Positions 1 through 8,529 of a DNA stretch of 57,695 nt are shown piece by piece. Each line of letters begins with the position of its first letter. Positions within the stretch are counted from its first letter, which is position 1. Position numbers and translations under genes: made by a program. The DNA is taken from IMG/VR virus record IMGVR_UViG_3300027903_000007, positions 1-57,695 of that record; one strand, 5' to 3'. Below the pieces are notes generated by a model. That model was not told the origin of the DNA. It did no database searches and saw nothing but the letters and a program-made list of their open reading frames with translations. The DNA comes from a virus.

Positions 1-677
1 ATACATACGAAAGCACCGGGTTTCATTCGTTTGCGATGAGCATGAGCACATAACCACATAGAAGCATTAAATTCATTATAACTACTAAGATTACTGAGGT
101 CCTCTTGTTGATCACTGTACTTCTCCAAATTAAAATAGGGAGGACAGGTGATAGCACAGTCAAATAAGCCATCAATAGCAAGGAAACGACCATCTCCTTT
201 GACATAGGTTACCCCTTTGAGTTTTAGTCTTTTGAGAAGGGTTTCATTTTCTTCAATTTGTTTAGAGCGGATTTCAAATCCAGTGTATTTGTGGCCCATA
301 ATACTAGAGACAAGACCGCGAGGGGGACCCCCAGCAAAAGCATCCAGAATATGAGATCCAATGTTTCCTGCATATCTGACAATGATCATCTCCATGAGTG
401 GGGCTGGGAACACACTGTGAGTGCCTGTGTAGATGCTTTGGTGATCTTTTCTGAAAGACTGATCACGGGCACCACTATGGCCAGTTTCATCTGTCAACCT
501 GCGCCAATCACGAACCCGACGTTTGATGATTTCGTCAGTATTCCATACTGTGGTTGTTGTAGCAAACCAATCTTTCCCTTGAGCCGGGCGCACATATGCT
601 TGTTGTGGTGTTATCAGAAGTGGTTTTGAAGTAATTAGTGTTTTGCCACTATTTTTGTCAAATCTTTTGAACAGCAT
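1..677 (-). CDS. DNA methyltransferase, N-terminal part (gene runs off the left edge)
   Basis: The frame is open from an ATG at 677 to the window edge (about 225 codons) with no stop, so the C-terminus lies outside. Residues 110-121 read ILDAFAGGPPRG, the SAM-binding motif I of amino-methyltransferases, and residues 177-182 read TCPPYF, the motif IV (DPPY/SPPY) position. Motif I before motif IV fits a beta-class-like N6-adenine or N4-cytosine enzyme that methylates phage or host DNA, for example to evade restriction. The target is not visible. The start lies one base after the stop of the upstream HTH gene, so translation is probably coupled. Smaller ORFs at 23-205 and 258-629 are shadows of this gene. 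Confidence 0.85.
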   Translation of the reverse strand, partial: MLFKRFDKNSGKTLITSKPLLITPQQAYVRPAQGKDWFATTTTVWNTDEIIKRRVRDWRRLTDETGHSGARDQSFRKDHQSIYTGTHSVFPAPLMEMIIVRYAGNIGSHILDAFAGGPPRGLVSSIMGHKYTGFEIRSKQIEENETLLKRLKLKGVTYVKGDGRFLAIDGLFDCAITCPPYFNLEKYSDQQEDLSNLSSYNEFNASMWLCAHAHRKRMKPGAFVC

Positions 678-678
678 T

Positions 679-852
679 TTATACCAACTTTCGTCGAATG
701 TTATGGACAAAAGTTGATACTGTTGATTGGGAAATTCCAAATTGTTTTGCAAGGCTACCTTGTGTTTTACCTAAGTTATATAATTTTCGTATTTCAATAA
801 CATCTTGGGATACTTCATAATTTGAAAAATCAGCTATAGTTTTCCAAAGCAT
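679..852 (-). CDS. small helix-turn-helix protein
   Basis: This protein of about 57 residues (63 if the upstream ATG at 870 is used) is mostly one C-terminal helix-turn-helix, reading SLAKQFGISQSTVSTFVHNI. The HTH resembles those of resolvases and sigma region 4. The start at 852 leaves a one-base gap after the upstream stop; the ATG at 870 would overlap the upstream gene by 17 bases. It lies between a secreted-type protein and the methyltransferase in a tightly packed run. A role as DNA-binding regulator is inferred from the HTH only. Confidence 0.6.
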   Translation of the reverse strand: MLWKTIADFSNYEVSQDVIEIRKLYNLGKTQGSLAKQFGISQSTVSTFVHNIRRKLV

Positions 853-853
853 A

Positions 854-1129
854 TCAGTTATCCCAGTCATTAAAATAGCGACGCGAGGGAGGTGGCGGCA
901 ATCGGAAGGGCGGCATGCCGGGTGCTTCTCTTCTCACGTATGGGTCTCCCCATTTTGGACCCCCACAATCTCCATAGTAAATACATGGCACGTATTGAGG
1001 GCCATAGGGACGAGGGCGTGGTTCATAATCCCGACGATCCCTGCTCCACATTGGCGGTCCGGGGTATTGTGCTGTTGCAGGTACAGTGAAAATCACTAGC
1101 GTTGCTAGAGCTAGAGCATAACATTTCAT
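854..1129 (-). CDS. small exported proline/arginine-rich protein
   Basis: This is a 91-residue protein. Residues 1-20 form a classical Sec signal peptide with a hydrophobic core and a likely cut after ATA-Q. The mature part is rich in Pro, Arg, Tyr and Gly and has two cysteines, with no recognisable fold. Export to the periplasm or membrane is likely from the signal peptide; the function is unknown. An inverted repeat lies just upstream at 1161-1202. Confidence 0.65.
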   Translation of the reverse strand: MKCYALALATLVIFTVPATAQYPGPPMWSRDRRDYEPRPRPYGPQYVPCIYYGDCGGPKWGDPYVRREAPGMPPFRLPPPPSRRYFNDWDN

Positions 1130-1160
1130 GTAGTTTCCTTTTCTGATTAATACGCAAGTA

Positions 1161-1202
1161 GGGAGATTGGCAGTGACGGACGAGGTAACTTACCAATCTC
1201 CC
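1161..1202. other. stem-loop between two genes
   Basis: GGGAGATTGG (1161-1170) and CCAATCTCCC (1193-1202) form a perfect 10-bp stem with a 22-base loop between the genes at 854-1129 and 1238-1804. There is no T-run on either side, so it is not a classical intrinsic terminator. It may be an RNA-processing or attenuation hairpin. Confidence 0.5.
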
Positions 1203-1237
1203 TCTCATTGACCCCTCGGGGAAAGGGCCAATTCAGT

Positions 1238-1804
1238 TTAAGCCCTAAAAGGAGCGTGAAGTTCCTTCATTCTGGCTCTGTAGTTCTGTAACTGTTTTTG
1301 ATAGTTAGAGTCAGCAAGCATGGATTGACGATCTTGTTGACGCTGTTTTTGCCAAAGTTCGATGCGTTTTGTGTTGCCATCATACCAGACTTTGGCAGCC
1401 TCTAGCCACTCAGAATATGACTGCATGAACAGTTGTGGCGAATCTTCATCTTTTGAGAAACGCTCAACCATGCTTTCGATGGATTTCCAGTCCGGTTCAG
1501 AGCTGCCATAGCCCTTTAGAGGGCCATAGCAAAGTCTTTCCATTATCTCGTATGGAACACCTCGCATGCAGCCATAGGCAAGGTGGCTGTTACGGGCGTC
1601 TTGTTTTAGCTCAATGCGATGCCATCGGTGTGACCAAAAGTTATTTTCGGCATAGGATTGAGAAAGCACTGCTTTTTCTGTAAGTAATGCTTTTTGACGT
1701 TGCCGGGCAAATTTGGCTCGTGCTTTCCATTTTTCCTCCTGTCGCCTGATGTACGTCATTTCGGCAGCAAGAATGAACACTTTGACTTTCAGATGTGATC
1801 TCAT
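1238..1804 (-). CDS. hypothetical protein, charged and helical
   Basis: This 188-residue protein starts at an ATG with AGGA upstream. It is rich in Lys, Arg, Glu and Gln and looks mostly helical, with coiled-coil-like stretches at residues 15-50 and 135-185. A central segment around residues 75-95 (AYGCMRGVPYEIMER) is the only compact-looking part. I do not recognise a family. It follows the small basic gene at 1892-2035. Confidence 0.7.
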   Translation of the reverse strand: MRSHLKVKVFILAAEMTYIRRQEEKWKARAKFARQRQKALLTEKAVLSQSYAENNFWSHRWHRIELKQDARNSHLAYGCMRGVPYEIMERLCYGPLKGYGSSEPDWKSIESMVERFSKDEDSPQLFMQSYSEWLEAAKVWYDGNTKRIELWQKQRQQDRQSMLADSNYQKQLQNYRARMKELHAPFRA

Positions 1805-1891
1805 GTTTTGTTCCTAGAGGTTGGGGTTATATGAACTATTCTTAGGCCTCTAGGAGGCCCTCTTGGTAATCTACCAGAAGTGGATCATGAC

Positions 1892-2035
1892 TTATCTCTT
1901 TGCCTTGCGGTTCATAGAACCGGGTTGACGGTACGCTGCTGGATTATTTCCGTGTGGAAGTGATTTCAGTGTGTTGGAATGAGCAATCTTTCGCTCATTT
2001 AGTACTCTTTGCTTTCGTCGCAGTATCTTGCCCAT
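1892..2035 (-). CDS. small basic protein
   Basis: This is a 47-residue ORF (ATG 2035, TAA at 1894-1892) with AGGAAATACA directly before the ATG. It is strongly basic, starting MGKILRRKQR and ending MNRKAKR. It is too short for usual ORF cut-offs, but the ribosome site and its position in the minus-strand run support it. The function is unknown; nucleic-acid binding is only a guess from the charge. Confidence 0.55.
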   Translation of the reverse strand: MGKILRRKQRVLNERKIAHSNTLKSLPHGNNPAAYRQPGSMNRKAKR

Positions 2036-2052
2036 TGTATTTCCTGTTGTGA

Positions 2053-2119
2053 CGCTCGGTGGGGGAATTGAACCCCCACCACATGGGGTTAGAAATCCTG
2101 TGGCCCACCGAGGCCGAGC
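2053..2119 (-). other. tRNA-like structure, possibly a degenerate tRNA
   Basis: On the minus strand this segment ends in a textbook T-arm (GGGGG-TTCAATT-CCCCC) followed by ACCGAGC, which pairs with GCTCGGC at the 5' end except for one C-A mismatch. A central hairpin has a CCACA/TGTGG stem, and its midpoint reads TTCTAAC, which would place CUA at the anticodon position. The inner anticodon stem pairs poorly and there is no proper D-arm (67 nt in total). I cannot fold a canonical cloverleaf. It begins right after the stop of the VWA gene. Confidence 0.35.
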
Positions 2120-2728
2120 TTATTGCTTTTTGGCTTCATCCTTTTCTTGAGAAGACCAATCCATGGTGGCTCCAGTAGCAGCGTAGTCAGCACGTTTTTG
2201 GCTCATTTTTCCCATGGTGGCACTCAAGTTTCTTGTTGAAGAGTTCACACTCTGTCCACCAGCACTGCCATAACTGGTAGCTTGCATAGCGTTGTCGAAG
2301 TTGGCACCGAGGAAAATCACCTGCCAATCTTTGGCACGACAGTTATCCAAGAGTGCTTTAGCTTGAGGTACACTCAATTCTTTGCTGTCATTCTCCGCAC
2401 CATCTGTCATGATGATAAGGGCCAATTTGTCGTATTTCCCAGCTTCTGCCAATTGCACAATCTTTGCAGTTGCATCATTAAGCGGGGTCATGCCACGAGG
2501 CTCGGCATCTTTGTTACTTACAGGCTGCCATGTTTCTGGGGTGATCCGATCACGGATGATTTCAAATCGGAGCCCATTAACCCCATCAAAGGTAGCAAGA
2601 GTGACGCCAGTATCCACTTTTTTATCTGCTAGATCTTTGACGTAGGTATTGATGGCTCCAAGAGCTTCATCCCATTGGCTCGCCATAGAGCCAGATCGGT
2701 CAAGTAGAATAAAATCGTGTTGTAGCAT
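2120..2728 (-). CDS. von Willebrand factor A domain protein
   Basis: This 202-residue protein has a MIDAS metal-binding motif DRSGSM at residues 10-15, a central TPLNDA segment supplying the MIDAS threonine and a downstream MTDGAENDS. These make a near-complete cytoplasmic VWA domain, which usually mediates metal-dependent protein-protein contacts. No signal peptide or membrane anchor is visible. It is the second VWA-type gene in the window; the other (20587-21774) has a MoxR partner. The partner here is unknown. Confidence 0.85.
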   Translation of the reverse strand: MLQHDFILLDRSGSMASQWDEALGAINTYVKDLADKKVDTGVTLATFDGVNGLRFEIIRDRITPETWQPVSNKDAEPRGMTPLNDATAKIVQLAEAGKYDKLALIIMTDGAENDSKELSVPQAKALLDNCRAKDWQVIFLGANFDNAMQATSYGSAGGQSVNSSTRNLSATMGKMSQKRADYAATGATMDWSSQEKDEAKKQ

Positions 2729-2729
2729 G

Positions 2730-3500
2730 TTACTTCACTTTCTTTTTTACTGGTGTTGCTTTTGAGGTGGCTCTTTTACCAAGTTCATTTTTGTGTGTCA
2801 GCTTGATAATATGACCTTCCTTCTCCATCTTATGTCCGTTAGCAACACAGCGGGCCAAGATGTTATAATAGGTACCTCCCAGCTTAAGTTTGATTTCAGT
2901 TGCGGTGGCTCCTTGTTCAAATAAGGCTAAAGCTTTGGAGTTTTTGCTTCCTTCCATACAGCCCCATTTATCAAGGATAACGTCCTCGTCATTATGCAGT
3001 GGATGGACTCTATTAGGGGCTGATTTTTGAGGCTTCTTACGTTCTGGGCTTGGAACTTGTTTAGCAAATTTCTTACTTTTCTTTCTACTTTTTGGTTTTT
3101 CCTTCAGAATCTTTACTGGGGATGGTTCTTCAATTTCAGCTTCAACTTCTTCAGTTTCAGCCTCAACTTCTTCATCCTCAGTTTCAGGTTCATCATCTTC
3201 ATGAACTTCACCCGTTTCAGGATCAATATTTTCTTCGTTATCATCAGGACCTTCTGGGTCATCCTCACCTGTGGTGGGATCAAGATCATCGAAGTCAACT
3301 ATTTCTTCATTTTTTGAATTGTGGGCTTCAACTGCTGCATTTACCCAAAAGGCAGTTTCATCTGTCAGAGCGTCGAAGTCGTCATCAGTCAGCTTAGCTA
3401 CAGCATTCAGGATGGACTTTAGATAGTCCTGTCGATTGGCATATTTTTGACGTGCCTTGTAGCCGGTAGCTTCTATTAGCTCACGTTCAATGTCGTGCAT
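2730..3500 (-). CDS. acidic-linker protein with C-terminal HTH-like domain
   Basis: This 256-residue protein has three parts. An N-terminal helical region spans about residues 1-70. A very acidic Asp/Glu linker (about 70-130) is followed by a Lys-rich segment (130-165). A C-terminal domain carries WGCMEGSKNSKALALFEQGA and TEIKLKLGGTYYNIL, which look like a winged/HTH module. The same WGxxxGSxxSKAxAxxxxGA pattern occurs in the gene at 16380-16910. DNA binding is inferred. One base separates it from the VWA gene. Confidence 0.7.
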   Translation of the reverse strand: MHDIERELIEATGYKARQKYANRQDYLKSILNAVAKLTDDDFDALTDETAFWVNAAVEAHNSKNEEIVDFDDLDPTTGEDDPEGPDDNEENIDPETGEVHEDDEPETEDEEVEAETEEVEAEIEEPSPVKILKEKPKSRKKSKKFAKQVPSPERKKPQKSAPNRVHPLHNDEDVILDKWGCMEGSKNSKALALFEQGATATEIKLKLGGTYYNILARCVANGHKMEKEGHIIKLTHKNELGKRATSKATPVKKKVK

Positions 3501-3514
3501 TTTGCCCTCAAGAA

Positions 3515-4054
3515 TTAGGAGTTAGCGAAGTAGCTTCGCAATTCACCAACGGGGTCAGACATTGACAAAGAAAAGCGCCTTTTCAAGCGCATATTGTGAT
3601 TTTCTCTCTGAGACATTGTCCTAGTTGGTCTATCCAACTTGAGCCTAACTCTGCCTGTCGTCAAGGCCCGTAGAACTGTTTTTAGCTCATCGGGCAGTTC
3701 ATCAAGGAGCAATGCTAGATGCCCATAATTTGGGGTGCCCTCTAGGTGCAAGGCATCAACTATGTCATCAAGACATATATTCTGATCGATGACGGATTTT
3801 TCTTTCAATCTGGCCTTGTCAATGAACATTCTATTCAGTGAAGTTCTATACAAGGCAAAAAAATGCCGCATGTCATTTACAATAGGATATTTCTTTTCAA
3901 GGGTAAAAAATAACACCCTCGCATCTTGCATTATGTCACTGAATTCTTCTATTCTGTCAAAACGCCAGAGGTTTTTTCGAACCTGCTTTATGGTCCAATA
4001 TTCAACCTGTTTTGACCAGATGGGATGCCACGATAATTGAGCACGCTCTTTCAT
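3515..4054 (-). CDS. possible sigma-70 region 2-like protein
   Basis: About 179 residues from the ATG at 4054, preceded by AAAGGGG; a longer frame would use TTG at 4096. Segments such as VRKNLWRF, EEFSDIMQDAR and FFALYRTSLNRMFIDKAR resemble the helices of sigma factor region 2 (DNA melting and core binding). No region 4 is present. A separate region 4-like protein is encoded at 12528-12791, so the two could act together as a split phage sigma factor. The assignment is from pattern only. Confidence 0.5.
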   Translation of the reverse strand: MKERAQLSWHPIWSKQVEYWTIKQVRKNLWRFDRIEEFSDIMQDARVLFFTLEKKYPIVNDMRHFFALYRTSLNRMFIDKARLKEKSVIDQNICLDDIVDALHLEGTPNYGHLALLLDELPDELKTVLRALTTGRVRLKLDRPTRTMSQRENHNMRLKRRFSLSMSDPVGELRSYFANS

Positions 4055-4059
4055 GTGAT

Positions 4060-4098
4060 GCCCCTTTGATAAGGTATGGGGCAGTGAAATTGTCAAAG
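4060..4098 (-). promoter_or_regulatory. possible sigma-70 type promoter
   Basis: On the minus strand TTGACA (4096-4091) lies 17-18 bases before TTATC-type sequence, upstream of the ATG at 4054. The -35 matches the consensus but the -10 is poor. It could serve the sigma-like gene and genes to its left. Confidence 0.25.
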
Positions 4099-4121
4099 AG
4101 GTAGCACAGAAGTCAATACCA

Positions 4122-5240
4122 CTAGGGCTTGCGTGATAGCCGCCTCAAGAGAGCGTTATTTCGTGTCATGGTATTGGCTAAGGTATTTGCTCTGTTTAAA
4201 ACGCTCTGTGCGAGCGCAGACAATCTACCTCTGCCCCACCAACCTTGGAACAATTTAGTTCCAAGGTGGTCCAAATCTTCAGTTTCTAACTCACTGGGAT
4301 CATCATAACCATCGGGTAAGTTAGCCACTTTGGCACCCAGCCACTCAGCTAGATCATTGGCAGGTTTTTCTGCTCCATGATCGAACAGAATCCATGTCTC
4401 ATTAAAGTTTTTCTTAAGCGCTCGTAGTAGTGCTATTTGACTGATTGTACAGGATGTTCCAAAGGTGCAGGTAGCCCTGAAGAATATAGGATTGTAGCCT
4501 TTATGAGTGAAATTATGATTGTCTATTCTGATAGCATCAAAAGGGCCTTCAGTGATAATTAAGCGATCACCCCCATCCTTTAATTCATCGAAGTTGAATA
4601 TGAAAGCTTTAACGTCTTCAGAGCTGGCAAGATAGCGTGGGGCATTCAATGGTTTGCCCAGAGCACGACTGGTCCAACCAATCAATTCGTCACTGTGTCT
4701 GACGGGGATGATGATTCTATCTTTGTATCTCCCCGTAAGGGAACAACGAAGATCGTAGTGTTCAATGACGTCTTGAGGATTTTCATATCCACGGGATTGA
4801 AGGTATTCAAAGAAGCGGCGTGTAATGCCCCGTACCTTGATGCGGTTGAAGTCTTTAAATTGCGGCCCTAATTGCTGACGCTTAGCTTGCTTGGCTATGT
4901 CTTCGTCATGCTTAATAACACCCCTATTGTCAGCTTCAAGAACAGCTAGTGCTGCTTCCAATGTATCAGGATCACTATGACTATATTGCTTGACTATGAA
5001 GCCAGCTTGGGGACTGGAACAGCCAAGGATGGCTTTTATAAGGGTACGTGGAGATTTCCCACGATGCTCGGCATCACGGTGACAACCCCATTTGGATGTT
5101 TGAAGGTTAATTCCTAAGTGTTCTGAAGGGTCATCTTCACCACACATTGGACATTGGATGGATAGTTCACCGCGTTTAGTATTAGGCCCTCGGGTGACGT
5201 AATGAATATTGTTTTCATCTAGGAACCTCTGCCAATCCAT
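4122..5240 (-). CDS. DNA primase (zinc finger and Toprim domains)
   Basis: This 372-residue protein begins with a zinc-binding motif (CPMC at 30-33, further Cys/His around 53-59) like the N-terminus of T7 gp4/DnaG-type primases. A Toprim core carries TEGPFDA at 230-236 and a later acidic LFDHG. It would make RNA primers for replication with the DnaB-like helicase at 9857-11287. There is no helicase domain. Its C-terminal tail (NALLRRLSRKP and preceding residues) resembles the N-terminus of the capsid protein encoded at 47809. The start overlaps the upstream zinc protein gene by 26 bases. Confidence 0.85.
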   Translation of the reverse strand: MDWQRFLDENNIHYVTRGPNTKRGELSIQCPMCGEDDPSEHLGINLQTSKWGCHRDAEHRGKSPRTLIKAILGCSSPQAGFIVKQYSHSDPDTLEAALAVLEADNRGVIKHDEDIAKQAKRQQLGPQFKDFNRIKVRGITRRFFEYLQSRGYENPQDVIEHYDLRCSLTGRYKDRIIIPVRHSDELIGWTSRALGKPLNAPRYLASSEDVKAFIFNFDELKDGGDRLIITEGPFDAIRIDNHNFTHKGYNPIFFRATCTFGTSCTISQIALLRALKKNFNETWILFDHGAEKPANDLAEWLGAKVANLPDGYDDPSELETEDLDHLGTKLFQGWWGRGRLSALAQSVLNRANTLANTMTRNNALLRRLSRKP

Positions 5241-5451
5241 TTTGTTTTTCCCCCTTTTTCTTATAGTAGAATTTTAGTGCTGCTTTTATTATTCGGGCTT
5301 TGAACTCAGGATCTGTTTTATAGCGAAATCGCGTGTGCTCGGCGCGACAAGCTCTACACGCAGAGTATTTTTTACCTTTTGATTTGATCAAGATTGTGTT
5401 CTTGGTTGTGAAGACATGGCCTTTCTTACAACGGCGTTGTTTGCGTCGCAT
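5215..5451 (-). CDS. small zinc-ribbon-like protein
   Basis: This 78-residue very basic protein has C8-KKGH and C-RAC pairs followed by a Lys/Arg-rich helix. The arrangement resembles the N-terminal zinc module of phage HNH-type proteins, but no HNH core follows. It overlaps the primase start by 26 bases and the preceding gene's stop by 26 bases. The function is unknown; nucleic-acid binding is likely. Confidence 0.6.
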   Translation of the reverse strand: MRRKQRRCKKGHVFTTKNTILIKSKGKKYSACRACRAEHTRFRYKTDPEFKARIIKAALKFYYKKKGEKQNGLAEVPR

Positions 5452-5599
5452 TTAAGATAATTTCCTTTGCCTTAGCCAACAAGAGTGGCCTCATATCACC
5501 ACAAAGATGTGAATTTGCTGGATCAACTTGTTCAGCAAATTCATCTAGACAAGCTATTATTTCTTCCTTGGTGATAGGATATTCTACTGTATTTCTCAT
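5426..5599 (-). CDS. small hypothetical protein
   Basis: This 57-residue ORF starts at an ATG one base after the stop of the AAA ATPase gene, with AAGG about eight bases upstream, and overlaps the next gene start. It begins MRNTVEYPITKEEIIACLDE and is acidic and helical. No family is recognised. The tight junctions on both sides support translation. Confidence 0.6.
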   Translation of the reverse strand: MRNTVEYPITKEEIIACLDEFAEQVDPANSHLCGDMRPLLLAKAKEIILNATQTTPL

Positions 5600-5600
5600 A

Positions 5601-6704
5601 TTAGTGCCTTACCCCAAATCCAATTTTTCTTATTTCTGTTGTTTTGCCCTGATTGAATAGTTCAGCCAAGCTATAGCTGGGATCGGCCTTTTTGATAGGA
5701 GGGACCATCCCACCTGCTTTAGCAGCCGCTTGTGCCTCGGTATAGTTGAGCAATCTTGTATGCAGGACACCATAGCACCTGCCGGGCCGGATCAAGGCAT
5801 CATCTATGTTCTGAAAATCCAAGATATTGGTGGTGAACACCATTTTCTTGTTGGGTATTTTGATCAGACCATCTGAAATATTTAAGAATCTAGACATCAG
5901 CCTATTTCCATCTCGTTCCCGAGAAGTCAACACGGTATCGGCATCTTCAACAATCATGATGTCGCCGCCAAGTATATCCTCTGCTGGTACTTTTTCACCA
6001 TATGGTGTTGGTATGTTATCCCTATCTCCAAACAGAAAGGACTGAAATGGGCTATCGCGTTCCATCAAACGCTCATCGTAAATAATATGAGCGCTGAGTT
6101 TGTACTTTGTAATCAGATGCCGCAGCAGCGTCGTTTTGCCGGTTCCCGGTGGACCTGTTATTAAAAGCACGGACTCATTTGAATGCATGTAATCTTCAAG
6201 ATATTGTTCAGGATCTTCTAGACCTGGGTAATACTCCTTTAATATTTTATCTCCCATGGAAGGTAAATAAAACTCACGGGTATCCTCACCGTGCTTGCCA
6301 ATAAACCACCATTTGATGACTGGCATATGGTTTCGAGAAAAGTCTTCACTGATTTGCTGCAGGAGATGATCAAGAGCATCAGCTTGTGCTGTAATATCTA
6401 TTCTGTATTTACAAACGTCCCCGTGATCCTCAATATAGGCCCAAATCAGAACTGGTGATCTTTTTAAATGTCCAGTTATAACGATTGTGCGGTTATCAAG
6501 AGGCATTGTTATCCTAGCTTCGGTGAGATAGGATTTAAGCTTGAGTATCACGCTTCGTTTTGAGTTTATTTGAATGCTCAATGCCACTTCATACTTGCCA
6601 AAGAAAAAATCTCCTTCATTCTCAGCAAGAAATCGCTGACTGACTTGCTGCCACAAGCTCGCATCTTGGACACTAATTTGTTGCATTTCGTATATATTTT
6701 TCAT
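5601..6704 (-). CDS. AAA+ ATPase
   Basis: In this 367-residue protein the first 170 residues are a family-specific region without a known motif. The AAA+ core follows: Walker A GPPGTGKTT (184-192), Walker B IMIVEDAD (249-256), sensor 1 TTN (291-293) and an arginine-finger type RPGR (306-309). It belongs to the classical AAA fold (FtsH/p97/Bcs1-like shape) rather than a helicase family. Between primase and a SNF2 helicase it probably remodels replication or recombination complexes; this role is inferred. Its start overlaps the helicase stop by four bases (ATGA). Confidence 0.85.
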   Translation of the reverse strand: MKNIYEMQQISVQDASLWQQVSQRFLAENEGDFFFGKYEVALSIQINSKRSVILKLKSYLTEARITMPLDNRTIVITGHLKRSPVLIWAYIEDHGDVCKYRIDITAQADALDHLLQQISEDFSRNHMPVIKWWFIGKHGEDTREFYLPSMGDKILKEYYPGLEDPEQYLEDYMHSNESVLLITGPPGTGKTTLLRHLITKYKLSAHIIYDERLMERDSPFQSFLFGDRDNIPTPYGEKVPAEDILGGDIMIVEDADTVLTSRERDGNRLMSRFLNISDGLIKIPNKKMVFTTNILDFQNIDDALIRPGRCYGVLHTRLLNYTEAQAAAKAGGMVPPIKKADPSYSLAELFNQGKTTEIRKIGFGVRH

Positions 6705-8242
6705 AGTTTTTGTACGCCCTTCAAAAGTTGATCCAGCAATTTCTTGCCTTGCATGTTTGCATAGAAGATACGTTCATCCACGGTACCTTCCATGAATGGG
6801 TCTATGATCCAGACCGGCTTGGTTTGCCCCGCACGGTAGATCCTTTTTTCGCCCTGTTGGCGGTTGATAGGTGAATCTGGTTCTTCAAAAAAGAACATAT
6901 AATTCGCGTGTTGTAGGTTGAGGGAGGTGGAACCAGATTGGTCGTTAAGAACCAAGACGCGGCAGTTGTCATCGTCCCTAAACCGCTTGAGTTCACCAAG
7001 TACGTCTTTCTGCCCAGACCAGATTCGAGCATGTCGGATTTTTCGGGCCTTAAGGCGCTCGCTGATAAGGTGATTAGTGTGAACAAAATGATGGAAAACG
7101 ACCATCTTACTCTCTTGGCCCATGGCATCAATGTATTCCTCCAGTAGGTCCAGTTTGGGGTTAGTGTCAAATGATACTTTGATCTTGGCGTCATTTTGGC
7201 CGTCTACGGTCATAAAGCCAGATGCCAATTGTCTTAGCTGCATATAACTGACTTCTGCTGCTCGGGTGCCGCCTGCCTTCAAGGCAGCTATGAACTCCTC
7301 AGCTGCTTTGCTGACATACCCCTCTATGGCTGTAGGAAGTGGCACTTTCCGTTTGATATACCGCTTAGCGGGTAGATCATGCATCTCACTGGCAGCATAG
7401 TGAATGGAACTGTGTTTGATCACTTTATTAAGGAGTGGCATTTTTTTCTTATCAAAAACGTATTCGTCAAATTTGGTAAAGTAATTTCGCTTCTTGATAA
7501 AAAATGCTTCTTGGAATAGGCCTTTGGTTTCTCCTAACGTCTCGCCAAAATCAATCAAGTGAAACTGCGCCCAGATATCACCTACATCCTTGCCAAAAGG
7601 TGTGCCTGATAGGCCCATCCCGTATTCACAGCCCGCACTGACGGTTTGGCACATACGATAGGTGAGTGTTCTCAAATCTGAGCATTTGTGAATTTCATCC
7701 ACCACGAAGGTATCAAAACCTTCAAAGACTTTTCGGGTGTTTGCTGGGTCTATTGTCCATCCTTTTCTCTTAGGATGATCCTCTGCCAACATAGCCACAG
7801 CGCTTTGGTAGGCAATCACATAGACATCACCATCCCGCTCTTCAAGCATGCGTAAATTCTGGATAGTAGTGCCAAGCAACGGCACCAGCTTCAAAGCGGG
7901 CGTATGCTTCTTACATTCTTCTATCCACGTATCCACGGCTGATATGTAGGGTACAAAGACAATGGCTAGGGGCTTCTCACCCATCATCTTGCGTCTGAGG
8001 ATGGAAAATAGAACAATCAGTGTCTTGCCTCCACCCATATCTATATGGAGCATGAATCGCTTTAATTCAGTGACGAGCAAGAAACATACGAGCTGGTGTA
8101 GCCATAAATTATTAAAACCCGGTAGAAGTTTCACTTCTATCGAAAATTCTTTAAGTAAAATAGGTCGTCTAAGCTCCTTGAGCCAATCATGACTATCCAT
8201 TTGACGTTCAAGGAACTGTTTTACAACTTTCTTGTTAATCAT
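6701..8242 (-). CDS. SNF2/DEAD-type superfamily 2 helicase
   Basis: This 513-residue protein has motif I DMGGGKT at 68-74, DEIH motif II near residue 180, an SGTPFG motif III and a C-terminal lobe with motif VI QQGEKRIYRAGQ near residue 465. The RxxRxGQ-type motif is typical of SNF2-like ATPases. It is probably a dsDNA translocase in phage replication, recombination or transcription. All motifs look intact. It shares one base with the preceding gene (stop and start overlap at 8242). Confidence 0.9.
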   Translation of the reverse strand: MINKKVVKQFLERQMDSHDWLKELRRPILLKEFSIEVKLLPGFNNLWLHQLVCFLLVTELKRFMLHIDMGGGKTLIVLFSILRRKMMGEKPLAIVFVPYISAVDTWIEECKKHTPALKLVPLLGTTIQNLRMLEERDGDVYVIAYQSAVAMLAEDHPKRKGWTIDPANTRKVFEGFDTFVVDEIHKCSDLRTLTYRMCQTVSAGCEYGMGLSGTPFGKDVGDIWAQFHLIDFGETLGETKGLFQEAFFIKKRNYFTKFDEYVFDKKKMPLLNKVIKHSSIHYAASEMHDLPAKRYIKRKVPLPTAIEGYVSKAAEEFIAALKAGGTRAAEVSYMQLRQLASGFMTVDGQNDAKIKVSFDTNPKLDLLEEYIDAMGQESKMVVFHHFVHTNHLISERLKARKIRHARIWSGQKDVLGELKRFRDDDNCRVLVLNDQSGSTSLNLQHANYMFFFEEPDSPINRQQGEKRIYRAGQTKPVWIIDPFMEGTVDERIFYANMQGKKLLDQLLKGVQKL

Positions 8243-8529
8243 CAGTTGGGTCTAAGAATTTTCTTGGCGGTAGGCCCTAGCTGACCATTCTGATGGGCCT
8301 GTTTGACTATCTCATAGAAGTCAATCGGGGGCATGGGGAACATGCCTGCGTCTTGTATCCTGATTTGGCCTTCGTCCTCAAACATGCAAATGACAATGCA
8401 TGCCGTGGCGTGCAGTTTTCGAGTCAGCTGTTTGGCTTCCTTAGTCATTTTAACTAAGAGCTCAGCTTTGTCGCGTGCTGTCAGCTTTGGCAGCTTTTCG
8501 ATGATTAGTTTATCCGGATCATCAGTCAT
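8242..8529 (-). CDS. hypothetical protein
   Basis: This 95-residue protein has a charged helical N-terminus (TARDKAELLVKMTKEA), a short beta segment (ACIVICMFED) and a C-terminus ending KKILRPN. No family is recognised. It overlaps the helicase start by one base and the preceding gene by eight bases, so it belongs to the replication transcript. Confidence 0.65.
   Translation of the reverse strand: MTDDPDKLIIEKLPKLTARDKAELLVKMTKEAKQLTRKLHATACIVICMFEDEGQIRIQDAGMFPMPPIDFYEIVKQAHQNGQLGPTAKKILRPN

Noticed and set aside
258-629. 123-codon plus-strand ORF
   Set aside because: It lies opposite the partial methyltransferase, whose motifs I and IV are clear on the minus strand.
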